A stretch of 64,000 nt of DNA, from assembly GCA_031291335.1 (NCBI GenBank), contig JARLJF010000008.1, positions 1 through 64,000 of the forward strand. Reading direction: 5' to 3'. A program made the position numbers and the translations under genes. The notes under the pieces were generated by a model, which worked only from the letters and a program-made list of their open reading frames with translations, searched no databases and was not told the DNA's origin. Positions 55,103 to 63,433 of this stretch are shown here, piece by piece; position 1 is the stretch's first letter, and each line of letters opens with the position of its first letter. The DNA comes from Pandoraea sp. (lineage in GTDB: Bacteria; Pseudomonadota; Gammaproteobacteria; Burkholderiales; Burkholderiaceae).

Positions 55103-55732
55103 ATGAACGCTCAGACTGAACGCTTCACTATCGACGGCCCGGTCGGTGCTATCGAAATCGCCATCGACCGTCCGGCCGGTACGCCGCGCGGCATCACGCT
55201 CGTGGCACATCCGCACCCGCTCTTCGGCGGCTCGCTCGACAACAAGGTTGCGCAGACACTCGCGCGCGCGTTCGTTCAGCTCGGCTATGCCGTGGTGCGC
55301 CCGAATTTCCGCGGCGTCGGCAAGTCGGCGGGCGAGCACGACAAGGGGATCGGCGAGCGCGACGATCTGCTCGCCGTGATCGACTGGATGCGTCGGCAAC
55401 CGGGCTGGGAGACGTTGCCGCTCGCGCTTGCCGGGTTCTCGTTCGGCACGTTCGTGCTCTCGCACGTCGCGAAGACACTGGAAGCCGCGGGCACCCCCGC
55501 GCAGCGTCTGGTTTTCGTGGGCACGGCCGCGAGCAACTGGGAAGTGGCGACGGTGCCGGCCGACACGCTTGTCATTCACGGTGAAGTGGACGACACGGTG
55601 CCGCTGCAATCGGTGCTGGATTGGGCGCGTCCGCAGACGCTGCCGGTGGTCGTCATCCCTGGTGGCGAGCACTTTTTCCATGGTCTGTTACCTCTGCTGA
55701 AACAGATCGTGGTCGATGCGTGGCGTCATTGA
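55103..55732 (+). CDS. Alpha/beta hydrolase
   Basis: A 209-residue small alpha/beta hydrolase with the nucleophile elbow GFSFGT (near 112-117), HPHPLFGGSLDNKV near 36, and FRGVGKSAGEHD near 69. The acid is in HGEVDDTVPL and the histidine in GGEHFFHG. This is the CC0125/YpfH-like group often encoded beside thioredoxin-like ferredoxins in proteobacteria. The substrate is unknown. It has no signal peptide and is probably cytoplasmic. Confidence 0.88.
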   Translation: MNAQTERFTIDGPVGAIEIAIDRPAGTPRGITLVAHPHPLFGGSLDNKVAQTLARAFVQLGYAVVRPNFRGVGKSAGEHDKGIGERDDLLAVIDWMRRQPGWETLPLALAGFSFGTFVLSHVAKTLEAAGTPAQRLVFVGTAASNWEVATVPADTLVIHGEVDDTVPLQSVLDWARPQTLPVVVIPGGEHFFHGLLPLLKQIVVDAWRH

Positions 55733-55984
55733 TACACCCCCGCACGAATTTTGGCCAATTTCGCCCGCTCTGGGCCGCCGCACCGGGGACGTGAATCGCG
55801 GCGGGTATAATTCGCATCTGAACCATGTCGTGCCATGCCGGGTCTATGTTCCCGACAGGCATGGCACCGGCACTACGGTGCCGCTGTCTTCTTCGCCGTG
55901 CCACACGTTCGCCAAAGCGTCGGTTGCACGGCGCTCCTTCAAGCGCAGATGCCCCTGAGTCTCACATCGTTTCCCTCTTCGCCA

Positions 55985-57172
55985 ATGAAATTCAACGCTT
56001 CGCTGTCCCGTGCCGCCGCTGCCGCGGCGCTCGTCGCTTGCGGCTCGCTTGCTTCGCTTCCCGCTCGTGCTCAACAGATTCCGCCGCCGCCGATGACGGC
56101 CAAGGCGTGGACGATCGTCGACGTTACCAGCGGTCAGGTGCTTGCCGCGGGTGATCCTGAGGCGCGCGTTGAGCCGGCGTCGCTCACGAAGATCATGACG
56201 TCGTACCTGATCTTCGAAGCCCTGCGCGACAAGCGCATTTCGATGGATCAGACCGTCATTCCGGGCGAGTCGGTTCGCAAGGTGGGTCGTGACGAATCGC
56301 GCACGTTCATCGAAGCCGGCAAGCCGGTCTCGGTGCACGACCTCGTCTACGGCATGATTATTCAGTCGGGTAACGACGCCTCCATCGCGCTGGCCGAACT
56401 CGTGGGCGGCTCGCAACCGGGCTTCGTCGAGTTGATGAACCGCGCGGCGCAGCGTATGGGCCTGAAGAACACCCATTACACGAACGTCGACGGTCTGACC
56501 GACCCGCAGCACTACACGACGGTAGCCGACATCGCCACGCTGTCGACGCACATGATTCAAGACTTCCCCGAGTACTACAAGATCTACTCGGAGAAGAGCT
56601 TCACGTACAACAACATCCGTCAGCCGAACCGTAACCGTCTGCTGTATCTCGATCCGACGGTCGATGGCCTGAAGACCGGCCACACGAAGGAAGCGGGCTA
56701 CTGCCTCGTGTCGACGGCGTCGCGTCCGATGCCGGGCGCGCCAGGCGTGAACCGCCGCGTGCTGTCGGTGGTCGTGGGCGAGCCGACCGAGCGCGCCCGC
56801 GTGCAGGACAGCCTCTCGGCGCTGAACTACGGCTACCAGAACTTCGACACGCTGCGCGTGTACGGCGCGAATCAGGTCGTGGCCACGCCCAAGGTGTGGA
56901 AGGGCAAGGAAAGCGAGTTGAAGATCGGCGTGAAGAAGGACACCTTCATCACCGTGCCGAAGGGCATGGCCGACAAGATCAAGCCGCAGCTCGAACTGCG
57001 TGAGCCGCTGATTGCGCCGCTGGCCAATGGTGCGCCGGTCGGTACCGTCAAGGTCATGGCCGATGGCAAGCAACTGGCCGAATTCCCGGTCGTGGCGCTT
57101 GCCGACGTGCCGCAGGCCAGCTTCATCGGCCGCGCATGGGATGCGCTGCGTCTGATGTTCGTGAAGAAGTAA
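55985..57172 (+). CDS. dacC: D-alanyl-D-alanine carboxypeptidase (PBP5/6 type)
   Basis: A 395-residue low-molecular-mass penicillin-binding protein that trims the terminal D-Ala from peptidoglycan pentapeptides. The signal peptide ends near ARA-29. Active-site motifs are S66-L-T-K69, S128-G-N130 and K230-T-G. The C-terminal beta-rich domain and amphipathic end (RAWDALRLMFVKK) anchor it to the outer face of the inner membrane. It lies before a D-amino-acid transaminase gene, so released D-Ala could feed that enzyme. DacA versus DacC naming is a choice. Confidence 0.94.
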   Translation: MKFNASLSRAAAAAALVACGSLASLPARAQQIPPPPMTAKAWTIVDVTSGQVLAAGDPEARVEPASLTKIMTSYLIFEALRDKRISMDQTVIPGESVRKVGRDESRTFIEAGKPVSVHDLVYGMIIQSGNDASIALAELVGGSQPGFVELMNRAAQRMGLKNTHYTNVDGLTDPQHYTTVADIATLSTHMIQDFPEYYKIYSEKSFTYNNIRQPNRNRLLYLDPTVDGLKTGHTKEAGYCLVSTASRPMPGAPGVNRRVLSVVVGEPTERARVQDSLSALNYGYQNFDTLRVYGANQVVATPKVWKGKESELKIGVKKDTFITVPKGMADKIKPQLELREPLIAPLANGAPVGTVKVMADGKQLAEFPVVALADVPQASFIGRAWDALRLMFVKK

Positions 57173-57183
57173 CGATTGGCTGT

Positions 57184-57205
57184 AACGTCCCGCTTGCGGG
57201 ACGTT
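57184..57205. repeat. 10-bp inverted repeat after dacC
   Basis: AACGTCCCGC at 57184-57193 pairs with GCGGGACGTT at 57196-57205 across only 2 bases. No T-run follows, so it is unlikely to terminate by itself. It lies 12 bases after the dacC stop and may stabilise the 3' end of that mRNA. Confidence 0.6.
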
Positions 57206-57293
57206 CGCCGGCAAAACGCGTAGCATTAGCGCATGCGTTGTTCCGGCGTCCGGTCTGGCAGGCTCGCGGTGCGGGTCTGCCGCAACGCAAAGG

Positions 57294-57316
57294 CGCGCCC
57301 GGTGGGCGCGTTTTTT
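57294..57316 (+). terminator. Intrinsic terminator between dacC and dat
   Basis: CGCGCCC at 57294-57300 pairs with GGGCGCG at 57304-57310 around a 3-base loop, followed by six T residues. It ends 35 bases before the dat start. Confidence 0.85.
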
Positions 57317-57351
57317 CCTTTCGCCGCGCGTCTGGCGCGCACCTTGCAAAC

Positions 57352-58200
57352 ATGGATAACCCCACCGTCTGGCTCAATGGCGACCTGATTCCGCTCAGCG
57401 ACGCGAAAATCTCCGTACTCGATCGCGGTTTCCTCTTCGGCGACGGCATTTACGAAGTCGTGCCGGTCTATCACGGCAAGCCGTTCCGTCTGGCGCAGCA
57501 TCTCGACCGCCTCGAGCGCAGCCTCGCCGAGATCCGCATCGCCAATCCGTACACGCGCGCCGAATGGGAAGCGCTGTTCGCCCGTCTGTCGGCCACTTGT
57601 GCCGCCGATCCGCACAGCGTCTACGTGCAGGTCACGCGGGGCGTCGCGCCGCGTCAGCACACGTTCCCGAAGGACATCACGCCTACGGTGTTCGGCATTG
57701 CGACGCCGCTCACGTTGCCGAGCCGCGAGAAGGTAGAGCACGGGGTGGGGGCGGTCACGCACGAGGATCGCCGCTGGCTGAACTGCCACATCAAGTCGAC
57801 CTCGTTGCTGGGTAACGTGCTGATGGCGCAGTACGCCGCCGATCACGACGTCCAGGAGACGATCCAGTTCCGCGACGGCGAGCTGACCGAGGCGTCGTCG
57901 AGCAATGTGTGGGTCATCAAGGGCGGTGAAATGTTCGCACCGCCGCGCGATAATCGGATCCTTGAAGGCATTCGTTACGGCACGCTTGAGGCACTCTCGA
58001 AGGCGTGCGGTATTGCGTTCCATGAGCGTGCGGTGAGCGAAGCGGAAGTCCGCGATGCCGACGAGCTGCTCATCACGTCGGCCACGAAGGAAGTGCTGGC
58101 GGTCGTCACGCTTGACGGCAAGCCGGTGGGCGATGGCAAGCCGGGCCCCGTCTTCCGTGCGCTGTACGCGGCCTATCAACGCGCCAAGGAGGCACTATGA
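57352..58200 (+). CDS. dat: D-amino-acid transaminase
   Basis: A 282-residue PLP fold-type IV aminotransferase. The PLP lysine is K148 in NCHIKSTSLLGNVL, the N-terminal SVLDRGFLFGDGIYEVVPVY is diagnostic for D-amino-acid transaminases, and QFRDGELTEASSSNV supplies the cofactor-contacting glutamate. It interconverts D-Ala and 2-oxoglutarate with pyruvate and D-Glu. It is overlapped by the DUF493 gene (ATGA) and follows dacC, consistent with recycling of D-Ala. Confidence 0.93.
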   Translation: MDNPTVWLNGDLIPLSDAKISVLDRGFLFGDGIYEVVPVYHGKPFRLAQHLDRLERSLAEIRIANPYTRAEWEALFARLSATCAADPHSVYVQVTRGVAPRQHTFPKDITPTVFGIATPLTLPSREKVEHGVGAVTHEDRRWLNCHIKSTSLLGNVLMAQYAADHDVQETIQFRDGELTEASSSNVWVIKGGEMFAPPRDNRILEGIRYGTLEALSKACGIAFHERAVSEAEVRDADELLITSATKEVLAVVTLDGKPVGDGKPGPVFRALYAAYQRAKEAL

Positions 58201-58469
58201 CGACGGAAAAGAAGGAAAGCCTGATCGAATTTCCGTGCGATTTCCCCATCAAGGTGATGGGGGCGACGCAGGACGGATTTGCCGACGCCATCGTGGCGCT
58301 ACTGCGCGAGTTCGACGCAGAATTCGACGCGGCGACCGTGGAAATGCGCCCGTCCAGTTCGGGCAAGTATCTCGGGCTGACCGTCACCGTGCGCGCCCAC
58401 TCGAAGGCGCATCTCGATGACATCTATCGTGCGCTGACCGGCCACCCGATGGTCAAGGTCGTGCTGTAA
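58197..58469 (+). CDS. YbeD-like DUF493 protein
   Basis: A 90-residue protein with the DUF493 pattern: LIEFPCDFPIKVMGATQDGF, MRPSSSGKYLGLTVTVRAHS and IYRALTGHPMVKVVL. It is an ACT-like fold of unknown function, in many proteobacteria encoded directly before lipB. Its ATG overlaps the dat stop. Here lipB is 2.8 kb away, separated by three genes (LysR, DUF2917, EamA), one of them on the opposite strand. Confidence 0.92.
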   Translation: MTTEKKESLIEFPCDFPIKVMGATQDGFADAIVALLREFDAEFDAATVEMRPSSSGKYLGLTVTVRAHSKAHLDDIYRALTGHPMVKVVL

Positions 58470-58523
58470 GTCTGCCGTGTGGAGGTGAGGTGTGTGCGAC
58501 GAGCGCACACGCTTCACGCGGCA

Positions 58524-59564
58524 TCACGCATGCGTTGGTGCGCCGTCGTCGGCCGGCAGTGCGGGATCGAGGCCCAACTGCGCGTCCGTCGTCATCTCGC
58601 CCGCCGTGGCGGCCATGCCGGCCGCTAACGCTGCGGGACTCGGCTGTGTCGGGCGGCGCTGCATGTGCTTCACCGATTCGAACGCCGCCAACTCCTCCAG
58701 AAACCACGTTCTGAATGCCTGAACGCGCTGCGTTTCGAGCACCGCCGGCGGACACACGAAGTAGTAATCCCACTCGCATGGCGTGTCGACGTCGGACAGC
58801 CGGATAAGGCGTCCGGCCATGATGTCGCCCACGGCCAGTGAGCGTCGCACGAGCGCCACACCCTGGCCGACGATCGCCGCCTGCGAGAGCATTCCCGAAT
58901 CCTCGTACATCATGCCCTGTGTCGGTTCGGGCAGATCGAAGCCTGCCGCCTCAAACCACGGTGCCCATGGCTCTCCCTCCGAGCGCAGCAACGTGCTGCG
59001 GCGGAATTCCTCCGCGCTCTGCGGCAGATTCCCATGGTTGTACGCCGGGCTGCACGCCGGGAAAAACACGTCGTCGAGCACTTTCTCGATGTGCAGCCCC
59101 GGCCAGTTACCCTTGCCCATGCGAAGGGCGATGTCGACGTCGTCGCGCTCGAAGTCGGTGAGCTGAGCGCTGCACCGCAATTCCACTTCCAGCTCCGGAT
59201 GCCGGTCGATGAACCGGCCGATGCGGGGCGTCAGCCATCGGCTCGCAAACGACGGCATCGTCGTCAGCACCAGCCGCCGCTCGCTGCGCGTGCCCGCCTG
59301 CAACTTGCGCGTCGCCTGGGCGATGTCGGTGAGCGCGGTACGGATCGACGCGGCGTATTGGCGTCCCGCTGGCGTAATGCTGATGCGCTTGCCGTTGCGC
59401 GCGAAGAGCGTCGTGCCCAGTTCCTGCTCGAGGGCGCGGATCTGGTGGCTGATGGCGCCGTGCGTGACGAACAATTCCTCGGCCGCGCGCGAGAAGCTTT
59501 CTAGGCGGGCTGCCGCTTCGAAGGCACGCAGGGCACTCAGGTTGGGAAGTCTCCGAAGATCCAT
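58524..59564 (-). CDS. LysR-family regulator, GcvA-like
   Basis: A 346-residue regulator with an N-terminal helix-turn-helix (LSALRAFEAAARLESFSRAAEELFVTHGAISHQIRALE, 9-46) and a PBP2-type effector domain with LVLTTMPSFASRWLTPRIGRF as in GcvA-like members. A 45-residue Ala/Pro-rich tail after about 300 is unusual for the family. It is divergent from the DUF2917 gene with 100 bases between, a shared regulatory space, and convergent with dat-DUF493. Confidence 0.92.
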   Translation of the reverse strand: MDLRRLPNLSALRAFEAAARLESFSRAAEELFVTHGAISHQIRALEQELGTTLFARNGKRISITPAGRQYAASIRTALTDIAQATRKLQAGTRSERRLVLTTMPSFASRWLTPRIGRFIDRHPELEVELRCSAQLTDFERDDVDIALRMGKGNWPGLHIEKVLDDVFFPACSPAYNHGNLPQSAEEFRRSTLLRSEGEPWAPWFEAAGFDLPEPTQGMMYEDSGMLSQAAIVGQGVALVRRSLAVGDIMAGRLIRLSDVDTPCEWDYYFVCPPAVLETQRVQAFRTWFLEELAAFESVKHMQRRPTQPSPAALAAGMAATAGEMTTDAQLGLDPALPADDGAPTHA

Positions 59565-59664
59565 GTGAGCTTTATTCGCAAGGCCGTGAAAATATGTCGT
59601 TTGGTGTGGCGCTTGCCAGTCCCTATGATTCAGTCATTGTCTCGCACTGAGTGGGGGTCGTAAA

Positions 59665-59997
59665 ATGCAAAACAATTTAACAAAGGTGCAGTACTTCTAC
59701 GGTATTCGTCCGGGCGAAGTGATCACCCTCGACCTGCACCACGAGCATACGCTTGTTGCCCGCGGCTCGGCAGTCTGGGTGACGCGGGCAGGCGATTCGC
59801 GCGATTACTGGCTGATGCCCGGCCAGCGCCTTGCCGTCGAGCCGGGACGCCGTTACTGGGTGTCGGCCGATAACGCTGCCGAAGCCGAACTGGAGCGCGA
59901 AGTCAGTCGTCGCTTCCCGCTGGTCCGTGTGCTGGGCAAGTGGCTCGCCGGACGCCGTGCGGCCCGTGAAGCGAACTCCTGCACGGCCGCTGCCTGA
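59665..59997 (+). CDS. DUF2917-family protein
   Basis: A 110-residue protein beginning MQNNLTKVQYF, with GTGGGGGTC upstream. The region PGEVITLDLHHEHTLVARGSAVWVTRAGDSRDYWLMPGQRLAVEPGRRYWVSAD is a small cupin-like beta barrel as in DUF2917. A basic C-terminus follows. The family is common in Burkholderiales, often beside LysR genes, and its function is unknown. It is probably controlled by the divergent LysR regulator. Confidence 0.83.
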   Translation: MQNNLTKVQYFYGIRPGEVITLDLHHEHTLVARGSAVWVTRAGDSRDYWLMPGQRLAVEPGRRYWVSADNAAEAELEREVSRRFPLVRVLGKWLAGRRAAREANSCTAAA

Positions 59998-60183
59998 CGA
60001 AACTCCGGGCATCAGCCCGTCAATACCACGCGCTCTCTGGCGATGAACGCCAACGAGCGCGTGTTTCGTTTTGGGGCCTGATGTCGGCGGTGTCAATGTG
60101 TTACTTGAATTCACAACAAGACGCGCAATAATCGGCCTGAAAATATCTTGATAACGCGTCAAAACAAGAGAAGTCGTTTCCCG

Positions 60184-61146
60184 ATGACCGAAGCCTCCCG
60201 TTCGGCCCCCATGCCGCCCTCCCGACCGGGTCTCCCGTCGGACCCCGCCACCCTTCGTCACCCGCAGGCCGACGAACGCCTGGGCCGTTTGCTGATGATT
60301 GCCGCCATGGTGATCTCGGGCACGATCGGATACTTCGTGTTGATGTCCGGACAGCCAGCGCTCAATGTGGTGTTCTTCCGCTGTCTGATCGGCGCGGCCA
60401 GTTTGTGCGCGTGGTGTGCGTATCGAGGCTATTGGCGCGGGTTGCGCATGGCGCGCTGGCAGGTCGTGAATGTCACGCTCGGCGCCATTACGCTCGTCTC
60501 CAACTGGTATTTCCTGTTCACGGCTTACCGGTTGACGTCCGTGGGCATCACGACCGTGGTCTACAACGTTCAGCCGTTCCTGCTGGTGCTGGCGAGTATC
60601 GTCGTCATGCGAGAACGGCCGTCGCTGGCAACGCTCGGGTGCCTGGGCGTGGCGTTCGCCGGGCTGGTGATTCTGGCCGAGCCGGGCGGTGCGCATGGGG
60701 CCGGATATCTGATGGGGGTGGCGAGTGCGCTGGCCGCCGCCACGCTTTACGCCGCGACCACGCTGTTCACCAAGAAGCTGGCCGGAACGCTACGTCCCGA
60801 GATCATTGCCGCGCTGCATATGGTGATCGGCGCGGTTGTCTTCGTCTGGATGGCGGATTTTCATCATCTGCCCTCGGCGCCACGCGAAATCGGCGCGATC
60901 GTGACGCTGGGTCTTTTCCACACGACGTTCATGTATCTGCTGCTTTACGGCGCTTTTCAGAAGGCGTCGACGTCGAGTCTCGCCGTGTTCGGCTTCGTGT
61001 ATCCGGTCGTTGCGGTCGCCGTGGATTTTCTGGCGTTTGGCATCGTGCTGCATCCGACGCAATGGCTCGGTGGGGTAATGATTCTGCTGGCCGCAGGCGG
61101 ATACGCGCGGGGCTTCGGCTCGGCAACGTTGAGGAAGGCTGGCTAG
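60184..61146 (+). CDS. EamA/DMT-family membrane transporter
   Basis: A 320-residue drug/metabolite transporter with ten helices and two EamA repeats (about 38-165 and 175-305). I preferred the ATG at 60184 over a TTG 36 bases upstream. Typical segments are YNVQPFLLVLASIVVMRERPS, the end of the first repeat, and FGFVYPVVAVAVDFLAFGIVLHPTQWLGGVMIL, the end of the second. Members export amino acids or other small metabolites. It is the last gene of the segment lying between DUF493 and lipB. Confidence 0.88.
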   Translation: MTEASRSAPMPPSRPGLPSDPATLRHPQADERLGRLLMIAAMVISGTIGYFVLMSGQPALNVVFFRCLIGAASLCAWCAYRGYWRGLRMARWQVVNVTLGAITLVSNWYFLFTAYRLTSVGITTVVYNVQPFLLVLASIVVMRERPSLATLGCLGVAFAGLVILAEPGGAHGAGYLMGVASALAAATLYAATTLFTKKLAGTLRPEIIAALHMVIGAVVFVWMADFHHLPSAPREIGAIVTLGLFHTTFMYLLLYGAFQKASTSSLAVFGFVYPVVAVAVDFLAFGIVLHPTQWLGGVMILLAAGGYARGFGSATLRKAG

Positions 61147-61281
61147 GACGGCCGGGTGGGCGCGAACCGCAAGTCCGTTGCGGCCGGGCAACACCCCTCG
61201 TCGAAGGGCGCGGGGTGGGCGAGGCGGGAGGTAGGAAGCGACGTCGAGCAAGACTGCCCCGGTTTCGCTAAAATTGCGTCC

Positions 61282-61989
61282 ATGACCTCCCCGATCGAAG
61301 TGTGCTGGCGCGGCACCGAAGACTACGCCACATCGTTCGACGCCATGCGTGCGTACACCGACACGCGCGGCCCGCACGGCCCCGACCAGCTCTGGATCGT
61401 CCAGCATCCGCCCGTCTACACGCTTGGATTGGCAGGCGACCCCGCCCATCTGCTTGTTGCCAATACCGGCATTCCGCTCGTCAAAGTCGACCGCGGGGGC
61501 CAGATCACGTATCACGGCCCGGGACAGGTGGTGATTTATCTGCTCGTGGATCTGCGCCGGCGCAAGCTGGGCGTGCGTGAAATGGTCCGTTTGATCGAGC
61601 AGGCGGTGATCGACACCCTTGGAGCGTATAATCTCGACGTTGAGCGCCGGTCCGGCGCGCCAGGGATCTATGTGAGCCCCGGCGACGCTGCCGCAGCGCA
61701 TGCCGGCGCGAAAATCGCCGCCCTCGGGTTGAAAATCCGCAACGGATGCAGTTATCACGGCGTGTCGCTGAACGTCGCGATGGATTTGCGGCCGTTCGAC
61801 TGGATCAATCCGTGCGGCTACGCCGGCTTGCAAACCGTAGACATGGCCACGCTCGGCGTGGCCCCCCGCTGGGACGAAGTGGCCGCGCGACTGGCGCAGC
61901 AACTCGGTCTTCATCTCGAACAGCACCCCGCGACGGCCGAAGCCGCGCCGCAGGCCGACCCGGCCGCCAGCGCAAACGCCGCCGCCTGA
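61282..61989 (+). CDS. lipB: Lipoyl(octanoyl) transferase
   Basis: LipB moves an octanoyl group from octanoyl-ACP to the lipoyl domains of 2-oxoacid dehydrogenases and the glycine cleavage H protein. The 235-residue protein has [12 protein letters not shown] at 71-82, the catalytic pair K144 ([11 protein letters not shown]) and C178 (NPCGYAG). It is followed 24 bases later by lipA. The Ala/Pro-rich tail of about 20 residues is not part of the domain. Confidence 0.96.
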   Translation: MTSPIEVCWRGTEDYATSFDAMRAYTDTRGPHGPDQLWIVQHPPVYTLGLAGDPAHLLVANTGIPLVKVDRGGQITYHGPGQVVIYLLVDLRRRKLGVREMVRLIEQAVIDTLGAYNLDVERRSGAPGIYVSPGDAAAAHAGAKIAALGLKIRNGCSYHGVSLNVAMDLRPFDWINPCGYAGLQTVDMATLGVAPRWDEVAARLAQQLGLHLEQHPATAEAAPQADPAASANAAA

Positions 61990-62013
61990 TTGGACGTCTG
62001 AAAAGCCCCCATC

Positions 62014-63024
62014 ATGACCACCACCGTGACTCAGAACGACACCGCGAACAAGGAAGTTCGCACGATCGACGGCGATTACGACGCCACCGCCAAGCAAAAG
62101 TCGCAAGCCAAGACGGCGCGCATCCCGATCAAGATCGTGCCGATCGAGCGTCTGAAGAAGCCGGACTGGATTCGCGTGAAGGCGGCCACGCACACCTCCC
62201 GTTTCTACGAGATCAAGCAGATCCTGCGCGAGCACAATCTGCACACGGTGTGTGAAGAGGCGAGCTGCCCGAACATCGGCGAATGCTTCGGCAAGGGCAC
62301 GGCCACGTTCATGATCATGGGCGACAAGTGCACGCGCCGCTGCCCGTTCTGTGACGTCGGCCACGGCCGTCCGGACCCGCTCGATGTCGACGAGCCCCTC
62401 AATCTTGCGAAGACCATCGCCGCGATGCGACTGAAGTACGTGGTGATCACGAGTGTGGATCGCGACGACCTGCGCGACGGCGGTGCCCAGCACTTCGTCG
62501 ACTGCATCCGTCACGTGCGTGAGCTGTCGCCGCAAACCCGCATCGAAATCCTGACGCCGGACTTCCGCGCCCGTCTCGATCGCGCGCTGGGCATTCTCAA
62601 TGCCGCGCCGCCCGACGTGATGAACCACAACCTCGAGACGGTGCCGCGCCTGTACAAGGAAGCGCGTCCCGGGTCGGACTATCAGCACTCGCTGACCCTT
62701 CTCAAGGAGTTCAAGGCGAAGCATCCGGACGTTGCCACGAAGTCGGGTCTGATGGTCGGTCTGGGGGAAACGGACGAAGAAATTCTCGAAGTGATGCGCG
62801 ATTTGCGCGCACACAACGTCGACATGCTCACGATCGGTCAGTACCTCCAGCCGTCGGAACACCACCTGCCGGTGCGTCGCTATGTGACGCCCGACACGTT
62901 CAAGATGTTCGAGGAAGAAGCCAACAAGATGGGCTTCACGCACGCTGCCGTGGGCGCCATGGTGCGCTCGAGCTATCACGCCGACGTGCAAGCCCATGAA
63001 GCGGGTGTGGCCGACGCCATCTGA
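62014..63024 (+). CDS. lipA: Lipoyl synthase
   Basis: A 336-residue radical-SAM enzyme that inserts two sulfur atoms into the octanoyl group placed by LipB. The auxiliary [4Fe-4S] cluster cysteines are C80, C85 and C91 ([12 protein letters not shown]), and the radical-SAM cluster is C106-xxx-C110-xx-C113 (CTRRCPFC). The C-terminal arginine-serine element is present as MVRSSYHAD. It ends before a strong terminator. Confidence 0.97.
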   Translation: MTTTVTQNDTANKEVRTIDGDYDATAKQKSQAKTARIPIKIVPIERLKKPDWIRVKAATHTSRFYEIKQILREHNLHTVCEEASCPNIGECFGKGTATFMIMGDKCTRRCPFCDVGHGRPDPLDVDEPLNLAKTIAAMRLKYVVITSVDRDDLRDGGAQHFVDCIRHVRELSPQTRIEILTPDFRARLDRALGILNAAPPDVMNHNLETVPRLYKEARPGSDYQHSLTLLKEFKAKHPDVATKSGLMVGLGETDEEILEVMRDLRAHNVDMLTIGQYLQPSEHHLPVRRYVTPDTFKMFEEEANKMGFTHAAVGAMVRSSYHADVQAHEAGVADAI

Positions 63025-63057
63025 TTCGCTAAAGCCTCACTTCGTCGTCAGACACAG

Positions 63058-63090
63058 AACGCGGGCCGTCGAAAGACGGTCCGCGTTTTT
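63058..63090 (+). terminator. Intrinsic terminator after lipA
   Basis: AACGCGGGCCGTC (63058-63070) pairs with 63075-63087 around a GAAA tetraloop, with one G-T pair, and five T residues close the element. Confidence 0.93.
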
Positions 63091-63357
63091 GTTTGGGTAC
63101 GCGGTCGGTCCTCATAACGCCTGACGGACGGCGCGATATGAATTACGCGGCGTCACAACCCGCGCTCGGTTTACTACGTAATACGGCCAGCGTGGGCGCG
63201 CCTGCGCCGATAACGCGTCTAAAACACGTCTCTATCTGTCGAGAACGTCGCTGAACTGACCACCTCCGACGTTCGTTGCCTCGCATCTCATCACGAAATA
63301 TGTTGTAACAACCCTTACCTTGTCGACGCCCCCTCGTTGTTTCAGAATATTGAAACC

Positions 63358-63378
63358 TTGTTTTGCTTGACAAAACAA
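63358..63378. promoter_or_regulatory. Inverted repeat in promoter of the amidohydrolase gene
   Basis: TTGTTTTG at 63358-63365 and CAAAACAA at 63371-63378 form an 8-bp inverted repeat with a 5-base spacer. TTGACA at 63368-63373 overlaps it and could be a -35 element. The operator role is inference. Confidence 0.4.
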
Positions 63379-63433
63379 TGCGTCCGTCATGGGTATTGGC
63401 GGAGGGAAGCCAGGATGCGTGCGAGGAGAGGGC

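Larger units (their letters stand above)
63025..63433. other. Intergenic region downstream of lipA
   Basis: These 409 bases hold the lipA terminator (63058-63090) and a perfect 8-bp inverted repeat at 63358-63378. The stretch 63270-63380 is AT-richer than its surroundings and probably carries the promoter of the N-formylglutamate amidohydrolase gene. No ORF with a ribosome site was seen. Confidence 0.5.

Noticed and set aside
58492-58510. GTGTGCG...CGCACAC hairpin between DUF493 and LysR genes
   Set aside because: Only 7 bp with no T-run on either strand, too weak to call as a terminator.
60790-62997. Minus-strand open frame of 735 codons across EamA, lipB and lipA
   Set aside because: Antisense to three confident genes, with no family-like sequence.
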